Assembly (NCBI GenBank): GCA_027405735.1
Contig: JAPEHQ010000008.1
Coordinates: 1,550,001 to 1,614,000 of the forward strand
Origin: Mucor racemosus
Lineage: Eukaryota; Mucoromycota; Mucoromycetes; Mucorales; Mucoraceae
DNA: 64,000 nucleotides
Direction: 5' to 3'
Of the stretch, positions 1 through 12,091 are shown piece after piece (the first letter of the stretch is position 1; each line of letters begins with the position of its first letter). The notes under the pieces are model-generated. The model worked only from the letters and a program-made list of their open reading frames with translations. It was not told where the DNA came from and did no database searches. The position numbers and the translations under genes are program-made.

Positions 1-1559
1 ATTTTGTTGAGAACAAGCATATTAAAATTACCATTTCATAATTTAGCCGTGTATAACTTTTATTGATGATGATTTGCTTCATACGAGATGCCAGTAGTGT
101 ACAATGAGATACCATATACTTTGTAATTTAAATTTAGCTACAGATATGAAAATGGAATTTCAAAATTAATGGCATAAATGTATTCTGTGAAATACAAAGC
201 AGTTTGTTTTTTATGAGATCTCAACAAATGAAAAATGGAGGAGGTATATTCCAGAAAGCTGCCACTTATTAAGGATATACATATGAGAACGAAATTTGTT
301 CATGATTGAAATGAAAGGAGATTAATTTACAATTATATAATATAATAATGGGGTTGATTTGTATGAAATAAGGATTATTTTCTTTTTTTTATTTATAATT
401 TCAAAGCTGAAATTACCACTGTGTACCTGATATGATGCACAACTCGGATTCTGTTGTAGGCATCTTTAAATTTTGCACTCACCATGATGTATAAAAGTTA
501 TTTGAAGATTTGATTTTGTCTTTTAAGTGCTTGAAACCGAATCTTCTCAGCAGTATATCTCAGCAAAAACTCAAGGCATGATGCTGATTTTCAACTGACA
601 TCCGCTTGTTTAACGTGCTCTTTAATATATCTGAGTAGTATGATGATAGCTATGATTTTTTTCTTGCTTTCAACTTTCAACATCCTTACATATAAAAGGG
701 GTCAAGAAGCCACCGCTGAATGTACAGTATATACTAGCAAAAGTAATGCATTAGAAACAAAAGAGGGGATAATATTTCATTATTAACTTGTATAAAAATG
801 AGGCAAGGATATTTGATATACAATTATATTAATAATTTGTAATCAAAATTATTTAAATAGCATGCATCTGGTTCTCTTTATAACGCTGTGGCAATACTCA
901 AACAATTTTAGACAGATCAACAACTTAAAATTTAGTAATTGGCAAAAGGAAAGGGCTGTTTATTTAAGCAATAAGAGAATAAGAGATTTATTTTATTTTC
1001 ATTAAAAAAACCACTCATTATAAAGACCATCATAGTATTGCAAGTTGCTTGTGCCGTATTTAATTTAAACGTGATCTAATCTAATGCTATATATACTTGC
1101 ACCAAGTGATAGTAGTTTTACTTTGATTTGAAGAGCCAGCCGCCAAACAGTGTTTCTGCAGCAGAAAACCTTTATTTGCGTGAGCTATGCTTGGTGCTGG
1201 AAATGCTGCTAAGTCTACTTGCTACTAATATATCAAAATGATGATAAAGTGCGTACGACAAAAAAAACATGAAATGGACAGGATATCGCAAATACTAGAG
1301 AAGCCTATATCGTTGATTAAGAACATCTAGTAATAATAAAGACAGTTTTTATTTTTATTTTTTGTAAAAGCAAAAACAGTTACGTTCCATTGACCTTTAA
1401 ATGCATTTCTAATCATTTAATACAAAGAATATATTCACTGTATAGAATAACCTCATATTTCGTTTCATTGGCTATACACTATGATCGACGAGCTTTATTA
1501 ACTTGCTCTGAAAAACTCGGAAAGAATTGCACTGCACAAATTAAAATGGGGTTTCTCTT
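1..1559. other. gene-free AT-rich leader region
   Basis: No convincing coding frame or RNA gene is seen here. Open frames are short, without family resemblance or plausible splice structure. The stretch ends at the target duplication of the solo LTR that follows. Confidence 0.5.
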
Positions 1560-1564
1560 TTATT

Positions 1565-1784
1565 TGTTATGTCAATACTCACCCTATGTCTCACATCCAA
1601 GGTCACAGTCTATAATTAGTGTTACAGTAAATCAATGTGGATCATTGACTTACATCATATTCTTAGATAGTAAAACCCTAGTAATAGTTATAATTAATGT
1701 ATATAAATACATCCAAAGGATGTATTGTTAATAAAAGGGTAATATTCTGGCAAGATTATTTATATAGACTCTTTTGACATTTCA
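1565..1784 (+). mobile_element. solo LTR, family LTR-1 (220 bp)
   Basis: The element begins TGTTATGTCAA and ends TTGACATTTCA, so its ends are TG...CA and near inverted repeats. It is flanked by an exact 5-bp target duplication, ttatt, at 1560-1564 and 1785-1789. Inside are a TATA-like tataaata (1702-1709), an 8-bp-stem hairpin atacatcc/ggatgtat (1707-1725) and an aataaaa signal (1730-1736). This is the layout of an LTR promoter and terminator. Related copies lie at 13617-13847 and 53484-53728. No internal retrotransposon sequence is attached, so it is a solo LTR made by LTR-LTR recombination. Confidence 0.82.
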
Positions 1785-1844
1785 TTATTTTATTTTTTTG
1801 TAGGCATCTGGTTGAAGAATATTTGAAACTTCAAAAGGTTAGAG

Positions 1845-3045
1845 CGCGCCCTCTTTTCTATAACTAGCCTCATACTAAACACTTTTTAACATATACCTTA
1901 GACACTCCTAAAAAGACATGAATTGTTCTCATTATAATACCTGTTCCTAAATTTATTTTATATCTTACGAAAAACTCAAAAGCAGGTAAAATTCACTGCT
2001 TTTTCCTTAAAAACTGGGCCTCACTTTTCATCCCTGCTGTACTTTTTCTTTCCACTAAATAACACCAAGAACAAATTATATGCCAACGTACCTAAAACGT
2101 TTACCTTTAATCTAAAAAAGTGTATCCGGAAATATCGTATTTTTTGCAGTTGGTATTAATTTTTCATTACTAATGTTTCAGATGTTTACTGCTTATTCAC
2201 CGTTAAAATCAAAAGCTTTGAACCTTCATAGCTCTGCAAAAAATTAAGCTATACGAACATTTTTTAATAATAAAACTTACTTGTTTTGAAGTGCTCTATA
2301 ATATATTTTAATGTAAAAAAATTCTGAGCACTTTTATTTTTTCATTTTTTTTTAGCATTTCTATAGTAGGTTTTAAAATATTGGTTAAATTAAGCAACAT
2401 TTTTTTTGCATTCATGTCATTGACCTCTTTGATCTCTCTCTGACCCAATTTAGAGTTTTTCAAAATATTGATTTTTCGTGGAGATATTCTCAAAATTGTG
2501 TACAGAAAGGTATCTCCATTTCTAGCTTCCATTTTCCCCTTGTATACCCTCATCCAAAATTCTGAATTTGAAAAAAAAATGATAAAAATCTTGTTTTCTC
2601 TACGAAAAATACAGCTAAAATGTTCAACAATAGCTCAATCGATAGATAATGTTGTGGCACATTATCACCATTAATTATTTTGAGAATATGTTTATAAAAA
2701 GTGATGCGTATCTTCAAAAAACGTCCAAATTTTCAATGGTATTTTGTGCAAAATTTAATGTGAAGCATTTGTCTAAATTTTATTTAGATGGATGCAGAAT
2801 TTTAAACTGTATAAAAAACATTTACTACGCTAGGTAGACTTACTCTGCAGTTCATGAGCTATTAAAATGTTTTGTTTTTTTTAATCATTTTCGATCATTT
2901 TCGATCATTTTTTTTCAAATCGATTTTGGAACCCCGTCACCATAGGGTTAAGTTATGGAATGAACTATTATTTTGATTATCTCAACAAAAAATCAATATT
3001 TTCCGCTGAAACAAAAAATTAAAAGTAGCTTTAGAGTTGGATATA
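1845..3045 (+). repeat. Rep-A interspersed repeat, copy a
   Basis: This 1.2 kb stretch matches the copies at about 38.3-39.5 and 62.2-63.4 kb in the same orientation, and those at about 15.5-16.7 and 51.6-52.7 kb inverted. The order of blocks is the same in all. On the minus strand it keeps an open frame at 2308-2553 (81 aa, starting MRVYKGKMEARNGDT), which recurs in the other copies. It resembles no transposase or reverse transcriptase I recognise. Ends are approximate. Confidence 0.85.
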
Positions 3046-3420
3046 TGTTTATAATATAATTATTTTTTACAAGCAATAAGCTATTCTGATATATACATCC
3101 GTACAATGTTGAAAGCGCCGGATCCAATCCGATCCGCGAAACAATTCTGTAGTTTTATGCATTACTAGAATCAAGCATTTGCAATGTTCATTGCTAAGCA
3201 TCAAAAAGTTCGTATCTAATGCCATTCCGACACAAATGGCTATATCGCAGATACTTCTTCTTTATTTATTTTTACCCTTCATGCAAATTATTATGTAATC
3301 TGCCTCATTATCTACCCAAAGAGCAGTCTGTATGTGACCTTTCATTTACCTGATATCAAAAGAAGATTCAATTTTTTTTCTTCATAATGTCAAATAACTC
3401 TTAATACAACAATTTAAAAA
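3046..3420. other. intergenic / 5' flank of TAN1
   Basis: AT-rich sequence lies between Rep-A copy a and the TAN1 start. It holds a small GC-rich patch near 3115-3142 (gccggatccaatccgatccg). No gene is seen. The last part is presumably the promoter of the Tan1-like gene. Confidence 0.5.
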
Positions 3421-4611
3421 ATGTCTAAACGAGGAAATCAAAACGGAGGAAACAAAAAGAAGAAGCAAAAGATTTATCACTGTGCAAAGGTTTGCGGTTT
3501 CTCTCTTTTTCTCTATATTTTTCTATTGACATTATGTGTAGGAAAACTCAACAAAAAGCCACCATAACAAATTCAATGTTACTCCCGGTATGGCAGGTGT
3601 ACTTGTAATGTGTGCTCGAGGTAAAGAAAGTCGTGCAGTTAAAGAAGCTTTGGATGTTTTAGCCCGAGTAAGTCGATAATGTTTGACATTAAATAAGGCA
3701 TGCCTTTCTTAACAGATCAATATTTTTTTCTTAGTATGGAGATGAATTATATCCCCCTGAAGCAAACGATGCAGAGGATTCTGATGATGAGGAACTCGAT
3801 TTAGAAGCTTCTATTGCTAAAGAAGTAGCCGCATTAAAAAAGCCTGCAGCCAAAAAGCGATACAGCAATATCACTACAGCAACAGATTGTGGTAAATTTT
3901 GTATACAGATGCTGATTTATTATGAGCATACTCAAATTTAGTTGCTTTTCTGTAGTTGCGTTTATTAGAATCAGTCCTCCTGTAAACCCATCTAAATTAG
4001 TTCATCACATGTTGACAGAGCTAAAAGAAACCCAAAAGTATATGACGAGATACATTTCTAGATTTCTTCCAGTTGAAAAATCATGTAATGCTCATATTGC
4101 AGATATTGAGGTGGCTGCCAAAGCACTATTTGAACCCCACTTTACTCAAAAAGATAGCGAAGGAAATCTCATTTCTAGAAAAGTATGTCAATATTTCGAT
4201 TTGCAAGAAAAAAAAAATACTAAGTCTCTTCAATAGTTTGCTGTTGCATGCAGAGTGCGTAATTGTACAAAGATTGACCGTATGAGTATTATTAATGCTC
4301 TAGCTGCTACTGTTGGGCCTGGACACAAAGTTGATTTACAAGAGCCCGAATTAACTATCATTGCCGAAGTTTGTCAGGTAAAATGAAATATGAATAAGCT
4401 TATGTAAATAGGTGTTGATAGTTTTATTTTTTAGACTGTGTGCATGTTATCAGTAGTAGATGATTTCAACGAATTAAAAAAGTACAATGTGGAAAGCATC
4501 CTTGGATCAAACAAAAAAGCTGAGGATTCAGCTACAGCTACAGCTACCAAAGAGGCTGAGGTTGAGGCTGATGAAGAAGTTAAAGTGGATGAAACCAAAG
4601 AACAATCTTAG
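3421..4611 (+). CDS. TAN1: Tan1/THUMPD1-like tRNA acetylation adaptor
   Basis: Six exons (3421-3489, 3542-3667, 3735-3891, 3956-4182, 4237-4377, 4435-4611) give 298 aa in frame throughout. The protein starts MSKRGNQNGGNKKKKQK, a basic tail. A core with TPGMAGVLVMCARGKESRAV and an acidic stretch of D/E residues follow. A C-terminal THUMP-type segment carries FAVACRVRNCTKIDRM, INALAATVGPGHKVDL and TVCMLSVVDDFNELKKYN. Family knowledge: Tan1/THUMPD1 binds tRNA and presents it to the Kre33/NAT10 acetyltransferase for ac4C12 formation in Leu and Ser tRNAs. It has no catalytic site of its own. An AATAAA lies just after the stop. The length fits the family. The assignment is firm at family level; function is by homology. 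Confidence 0.9.
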
Positions 4612-4922
4612 ATTTTGAATAAACTTGATAATGATTTAGGGGGGTAGAAATCTATATTTTACTGTAGTATTATACAATATGAAGTAATAGGAGTCTTCGC
4701 ATTGGAATTTTTATTTAAGGGATCAATTTACTGACTCGTTCTCCATGTCTCAATAAGCAAAAATGCCCTTTGCAAATATCTTTGTTACACAATGAATGAT
4801 TCTTTTTGATCCAAAAGAGTTGGTCCGATGAAATCAATGCTGATCTTGCAATAAAAGGGTCAATTTCTCTTCATTTCTTTTTTTCCTTTTTCTTTTCTTC
4901 ATCTCATTTATTTAATAAAATC

Positions 4923-6187
4923 ATGGACTACAGCGGATCGATTACTAATAGTAGACCAGCTTCTACTTCTGATCCAATTTCCAGAACAACAGAAATACCC
5001 CCTTCTTCTACAGAAGACGTTCCAGCAACTTCAACCACCGTAATGTTATTATATATATATAGATAGATAAAATGGGCTCATTATTTTCATAAATCAATAT
5101 TGACGTATATGTATATACACTAGGTGCCTGTTGTGTCCACAACGGCTAATCCAACTACGGATCCTTCTAGTACTACAACGAATGGTATGACGAGTGATAC
5201 TAGCTCATCTATAATTATTTCTACCTCCACTACTTCATATATAGAAACCACAACCTCATCCTCTACTAATCCTATAGATCCTACAACTCCCTCAGGAGTT
5301 AGCACAACTACCACATACCCTCCTTCCATTTCATCCACTACATCACCTGTAATATCAAGTACTACAAAAGAAATCGCTACATCTACAGCTGTCCCTATTG
5401 TCACTGTAACAACCTCAGGAACTGTTGTTCACACTTACACATCAATTTCATATAGTAGTTATACAACTCATGTAGCTACTGCTGTACCTATTCAACAAAA
5501 AGAAAACAATGGATCAACAAATGTTGGAGCCATTGTAGGCGGAGTAGTTGGCGGAGTAGCTGCTATTGTTCTGATAGGTAAAATGTTTCATCGTATAATC
5601 CTTGACATGATGATTAAGCATTATTTTTAGGTTTTATCGTCATTATACTAAAGAAACGTCGCCGCAATAAACATAAAGAAACATCATATGAATCAGAAAC
5701 TGGGGGAACAGAAGGAGGAGCTGATATTGGTCCAATGAACCCACATCCATTTGGTAATGATTATAATACATATGGCACACCTACCGTTATTTCAGAAAAC
5801 AATAGTCAACCAAGCAGTAGACCGTTATCTATGAGTACGGCTCCTTCACAAGGCATTAAACCTAGACCGTTTGTTCAGGCATATAATCCAACATACCAAG
5901 AACCACAACAGTATGCTGGATACGATGGAACAAATTCTCCACCTCAAGATCATTATTACAATGACTATAATCAACAGCCATATAGTAACAATTATAATAC
6001 CAATGCATATTCACATGATGCTTATTATGCACAGCAACAAGAACCAATGATTCCTGTTTCAACTTCGGCAACTGCCATTTCTAATAATAATGGAAGAAAC
6101 GTTCCAGATGAAAATGATTACGATCTCAGCAGAAAAGTGTCAAGGCATGTCCCTGATGAGGTTCCATCTGTTCCTCATACTAGATAA
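4923..6187 (+). CDS. Ser/Thr-rich single-span surface protein (Mid2/Wsc-like layout)
   Basis: Three exons (4923-5039, 5124-5577, 5631-6187) give 375 aa. Residues 1 to about 165 are very rich in Ser, Thr and Pro, as expected for an O-mannosylated, wall-embedded stalk. One membrane span follows (VGAIVGGVVGGVAAIVLIGF...), then a basic stop-transfer KKRRRNK. The cytoplasmic tail is about 170 aa and rich in Asn, Tyr and Gln. This is the architecture of fungal wall-stress sensors of the Mid2/Wsc type, but no WSC cysteine domain is present, so it is a layout call and not a sequence-family call. The chosen ATG follows a pyrimidine-rich tract typical of 5' UTRs here. It leaves no signal peptide. An in-frame ATG at 4806 would add 39 residues containing a hydrophobic stretch. 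Confidence 0.7.
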
Positions 6188-8690
6188 ACAAATCTCTATT
6201 TTTTTAATGCAATATAAATTTATGTATCCCCAATTAATCTTTGTAGCCTTTCTTTCCTTTACCAATAAAATAACTATAAAAAGGAAAATATCTTTATTCG
6301 GATTTGCATCATGCGTCTTGACCTTCTGCATTCCATTTAAAAAAAACTCTCGGTAAATCACATACAGCAATTACTCTTTCATATTCTTGCTATTAAGAAT
6401 ATGTAAATATGCCACAATTTAGAGATGATAGGAGATGTTTATTCATTGACTCCTTTGAGCGTATCTTTACTATGCTTACTTGCTAAAAATAAGTCAACGT
6501 CATGTGTGTACCTATTTGGTTACCATTTGACATGGTTTCTAAGCTACTTGCCTGGTTGTACAAGTGCTCCATATTAAACCAAGCTTAGCCAAAGCCTCTA
6601 TTTGTATTAGTATAAACAATAACAAGTTCACTAGATGATAAAATAACTTGGAAAGTTTATAATAAATTTAAGGTTCTATTATGTAAATCAACAAGATCGA
6701 CGATTATCAAATAAATGCTTATCTACTGCTTTTTTTCATAATCAAATAAACAAACAACATATAACTTTGATTGTAAACGTGTTAAATATTACACAATATT
6801 TCATAATCTTTTTCAATCTATTTGACCAGATAATGTATGTGTTACTCGGAATACCCCTCAGATGACATTTTTAGATACCTGGCATTCCCAGTGTTACGGA
6901 AACTACGACAGTTTTTATCATTTGGCTTTGACAGTGTGTGTTCTGGACCAAAAATAACGGCGTCATACCCAAGTATTAATATCACAGTGGCAGGCACTAT
7001 ATGTTGGGATATGTTGAAGATTTAATGTAATGCTACAGTTTAATACAATATATCTTCTGCACTCCTTTTACCATCAGATTTAGTCTGGACTAGACATTTA
7101 TATAATTCATTTCTCGCAGTTTTGGATATAAAATAAGAATAAAACTAGATCAATATAATACAATGTCTTTTTGTTAAAACCTGACTACTTTTGACTCAAA
7201 TTCATAAGCAAAAAATCATTGAAAATATGGATATTTCGTAAAAGTTAAAAACTCGTTTTTGAAAGATTTTGCGAATAATAAAATCAAAATACAAGGTTTT
7301 CGTGAATCCTTTAAACAAAATACTTATAAACATACTAATTATTTGTTTATGAAATTATACCCTTTATTCAATATCCTTAATTCTTATAGAACAGTGCCCA
7401 AAATCGAAGGAAATCAACAAATTGCATTCATTTCAACGAAGCCAAAAATGGCGGAGTTTTAAGTAACTAACCAACTTCAAAATATGACACTTCATTAAAA
7501 AATGGCAATTATTTAGTATAATTATTAGGAAGTTAGAAAACAAAAAATTAGATAGCAATTTAAACATGCTATTAATGCATATTATTACAAAAAATATAAA
7601 ATAAACGCCTTTAAAAGTATGAAAATAATCCTTCAAGACAATATATTCTATCTCAGATCTTGTTACTCCCTGTTACTGATGGTCGTTGTAAGGGGCTTCC
7701 TTTTTCTCTTATTCTACTGCAACTTCCATAGCGATCACTGTTGATGGTTGTATACTTGTTTGTCTATCATTCGGAAAGGAGATTACACTACTGAGCTGTA
7801 ATAACAATCAATTTCCACAGATTTTTGCAGGTGTCATGGATTTCTGGACTCCTTTCCTTTTGCATTCATTTGAAAGATCTGTTGTTGATGGGCTCAGAAT
7901 CAAGCATTTTGTGTACATATCGAATAGGCAGAGACGCTTTTGATTTTTGAAAGTTTACAAATATTCTTAAAGACGAAAAATATGGCATCTAAGATAGCAT
8001 TGCGAGTATAAAGTTTATAAGCATATATAAATAGAGGATAACCATCATCATGTCAAATGTTGTCTGGAATGTATCAAATTGCTCAGATACCGCAAATTAT
8101 TGAAACCTTAATTGCAATTTGTCCTACTACATAGCTATCTGTTTGATGAACAGAACATTGCATGCTTTTCTATTGCGTTTTTTCTAGAATTCATCAGGAA
8201 TATTGATCTGATAGAATCCAAATTATACGATTTTGTGTCCTGAATTCAAGACGTACAATGTCTTCTCAATAGCTTTTTGTTCATTTCTTCGGCAGTTCAA
8301 TGATCATGGACTATTTAACGGCGTCACAAGATACCCATCGATTGGCTTAAAGGTCCTCATGAATATGAAGAGGAGTTTTTCAATTTTTTCACTACAACTG
8401 TTGAAGCAAGGTAATAGGCAAACAATCTTTTTTCTTCTTTCCTTTTCTTTTTCGTTTATTTTTTATACTACAACGTAAAAAAAAAAGGGTAATTGTCAAA
8501 CTTTATATACATATTTTTCCTCTCATAATCAAAGGAAGCAATTACAAAAAAAGAAATTCTTTCAGTATACAGTCTTCCTAAATTGTAATTTCCATTGTAT
8601 TCTTGTTTAATTGCAAAAAAAAAAAAAAGGGTCTTGTCTTTTAATTTAAAATTCTTTATTGACTTTTGTTTCATTTGGCTATTCAGGCTT
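6188..8690. other. 2.5 kb intergenic stretch, no confident gene
   Basis: Short open frames are present, but none shows family resemblance or a splice model. A possible decayed coding stretch at about 8230-8420 reads QFNDHGLFNGVTRYPSIG and, in another frame, GPHEYEEEFFNFFTTTVEA before a donor-like gtaata. The part from about 8430 to 8690 is pyrimidine- and AT-rich and probably the promoter and leader of NST1. Confidence 0.45.
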
Positions 8691-11600
8691 ATGACAAAGT
8701 CTATGCAGTTACCTTCAAAGCCCTCCCAATCCGCTACCACCACCACCACCACTACTACTACTACTACTTCTAACATACCCAACAACGATATGAATTCAAA
8801 TTGTACAGCTACAAGTGTTTCTAAAAAGAAAAAGAAACACAAGAAGAAGACAAAACAAAAAGTAGCTGATTTTGCTGCTAAAACGCAAGCCGATATGGTA
8901 GATGCTATGATGAATCACCACGTTATTAGACATGGTGATCACTTAGATGCTCAAGCAGCATCCTCCTCTTCTTCTAACAATAATAAAAAGACAGACGAAG
9001 ATAATTTTTGGTCAAGCACGAACAACACCGAAGAACGCCAAAAGATTCGAGAATTTTGGTTACAATTAGGCGAGGATGAAAGACGCTCATTAGTTAAAGT
9101 TGAAAAAGAAGCCGTTCTACGTAAAATGAAAGAACAACAAAAACATAGTTGTAATTGCTCCGTTTGTGGCAAAAAGAGGTAATTATTTTTTTCCATAATA
9201 TTTCAAATTATAAAACTTTGTAACCAATTTCAATTCAAGTAGAACTGCCATTGAAGATGAATTGGAGGTTTTGTATGATGCTTATTACGAAGAATTAGAG
9301 CAATATGCCAATCATCAACAGCAAACTCGAGGTACAGCAAATCCCTTACATGCAGGCTATCTTCCTACTGATCCAATGTATGACCATGGGTACGACGATA
9401 CAGATCCCTTAGACGAAGATGAAGACGATGACGATGACGACGATGACGATGATGAAGACCTCGACGATGAAGATCTTGACGATGAAGACGACGAGGATGA
9501 TGATGAGGAAGATGACGACGAGGAAGATGATGAGGATGATGATGAGGATGATGATGAAGACGATGAAGATTTCGATGATGCGGATGATGATGATGAAATT
9601 ATCACTCGTCCTCCTATTGCTACCTACGCCGAGAGAAGTCGATTTGAAGAAATGGCACATATTCGCCATACTGCTCTTTCAAGAGCTTCTGCTAATGGCG
9701 ATCATTTTAGTTTTGGAAATAGTCTAACTGTCAAAGGTACATAAGATATATCTTGATAACGAATTCGTATACTGATATCTTAGATTTAGGTGGTATTTTG
9801 ACTGTCGCTGATGATTTATTAAAAAATGATGGTAAAAAATTCCTTGATATGATGGAACGCCTTGCTGAGCGAAGAATGCAAAAAGAAGACAATACGCCAG
9901 ATCAAAGTAATAACTATTTTCAGGAAGAGGAAGATGATGAGGATGCCTTTGATGATGAAGATGATGAGGTAAATTACAATAAAGACTATCGTAAGTACAT
10001 TACTAATACTTTTTATAAGGATACGCGTACTGAAGAACAACGTATGGAAGAAGGACGTCGTATGTTTCAAATTTTTGCTGCTCGTATGTTTGAACAACGT
10101 GTGCTTGCTGCGTATAGAGAAAAAGTAGCACAGGAACGTCAACAACGTTTATTAGAAGAACTTGAAGAGGAAGACCGCCTTCGTGAGGAACGTGAAGCCA
10201 AAAAACAAAAGGAAAGAGAGAAAAAGAAGGATAAAAAGAGGTATTTTTTATATAGAATATGTCAATTACAATGACTTAACTCAAGCGCTTTTTTATCAGA
10301 CAAATGAAACAACAACAAGAAGCTGAACGTCTTGCTCGAGAAGCCAAGAAGAAGGCAGAAGAAGAAGCTGCTAAGCGTGAAAAGCAAGAGAAGCTTGAAG
10401 CTGAAAGACAAAAACGTGAACAAGAACGATTAAGAAAAGAAGAAGAAAAACGACACAGAGAAGAGGAGCGTCTTAGAAAAGAAGAGGAAAAGAAACGTAG
10501 GATCAAAGAAGAAAAGGAGCGTGCGGCTGAAAAAGAAAGGAAACGCAAAGAAAAGGAAGAGAAAGAACGTATTGAAAAGGAGAAGCTTCAAAAGGCCAAG
10601 TTCGAAAAGGAAGAAAAAGAGCGTCTTGAAAGAGAAAAAATCCAAAAGACTAAAGCAGAAAAGGAAGAGAAAGATCGTTTAGAAAAAGAAAAAGCGCAGA
10701 AGCTCAAAGCAGAGAAAGATGAGAAAGAACGTTTAAAGCAAGAAGCAGCTGCCAAAAAAGCAATGGCAAACGCTGTGGATCAAAAATCACCTATTACTGC
10801 TGCTCCTTCCAAACCTGTAAAACAAGCAGAAGTACCTGTTACAAAATCAACCAAAACTCCTTCTCCTCCCCCAGGGATCACTGCACCCGCAACAACATCA
10901 ATAGACGATTCCTCTGATAGACAGCAAGTTTTAATAGATGCGCTAGTAGGTTCAGGTAGACCTAATTTTATTGAATCAAATGCTATTCCTATAAACACAA
11001 CACCCATTCGACCACCTCCTCATTTACAACATCCTTCATTTATGCCTTCTCATCTTGATATCCTACAAGGCTCATCCTCGTCATCTTCTTTATTGAATGC
11101 ATCACCAATAGACCATCCATCCCCTTCTACTTTATCGGATAATTCTCCATCAATGATGGGAATGTTTAATAATCGTGTTACCTCTCCACTGGAACCAAGT
11201 TCATCATCTCGACGATCAATCACGCCCATTGCTCCCATAGGGCAACCTATCAATGGTCGTCGCGTCTCATCAGTTCCACTTGGAAACAGTTCATTACATG
11301 ATACACCTTCTGATCCTATTATTGCAGCATCTAATGCCGTCAAACGACCTTCTGTTGCTTCCCCATTCGATTCTGCAGAGCCTAGATCATTCTTTAGTAG
11401 CTTTTTATTCGGTGAACCTCGAAATAATATAATGCCCATGAATGATTATGATACAAGGTTTACACAACAGCCTGCATTTGATCGACGTTTCTCGAGCGAG
11501 CCTAATTTACAGCCTATGCAATCAAATTGGACGAATGGATGGAATGCAACATCTGTACTTTCAGATAATGTTCATGGGAAATTGTTTGGTGATGCATTGG

Positions 11601-12091
11601 TAAATGATTCAATATATGATATATTTTTTTGAAGTGAATAATTAATTCAAACTTTTAAATAGCCTGATCGTACAGCAATGGCATTAGAAAGAGCCAAAGT
11701 GGCCTATCAGAAACTCAATGAAATCACACAAACCAATATATTCAGAGGTAGTCAACAATACCATACACTAGTACAATTACACTGTATGATGAACGACTTA
11801 TATAGCGATTTTCAAGTGGATATCCGAGAATTATATGAAGTTTTGTTAGGCTCACCCCTAAGTGGTTTTCAATGTTTAAATCATGCACAACATGGAATGG
11901 TAGTTTTGTATGATCCAATGATGTTGAGAAATTCAACAGCTCAGCAACCACCACTCCCTCCATCTAATAATTCTCCACCTACTGCTTTAGGTATTTCGCC
12001 GTTTAGTAATAACAACCCTACCCATCCTCTCCAACAACATCAGCAAAATATGAATAACGCAACATCTTTATTTAGTAGCACAAACATGTAA
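8691..12091 (+). CDS. NST1: Nst1-like stress-response protein
   Basis: Five exons (8691-9178, 9243-9736, 9784-10240, 10300-11599, 11663-12091) give 1055 aa. Features in order: a Thr-run, a Lys-rich stretch, the conserved Nst1 core ([52 protein letters not shown]), a long Asp/Glu run (about 9412-9597), [20 protein letters not shown], a highly charged coiled coil of roughly 200 residues (10100-10760), and a low-complexity Ser/Pro/Asn tail ending in a helical segment. Family knowledge: Nst1 is a negative regulator of salt tolerance in yeast, interacts with the splicing factor Msl1 and associates with P-bodies. The ATG at 8691 follows a T-rich tract. An upstream in-frame ATG at 8595 is less likely because it would encode a poorly conserved hydrophobic leader. 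Confidence 0.9.
9412..9597 (+). repeat. GAT/GAC/GAA trinucleotide tract inside NST1
   Basis: About 185 bp of almost pure gat, gac, gaa and gag codons encode the acidic run of Nst1. Mixed third positions show that the run is old at protein level and not a fresh slippage product. On the other strand it makes spurious Ser-rich and Ile-rich open frames. Confidence 0.9.

Noticed and set aside
1390..1731. Plus-strand frame of 113 aa
   Set aside because: Its second half is the solo LTR-1 at 1565-1784, and the rest has no family resemblance.
9357..9669. Minus-strand frames that encode long Ser runs or Ile/Val-rich peptides
   Set aside because: They are shadows of the Asp/Glu codon run of NST1 on the plus strand.
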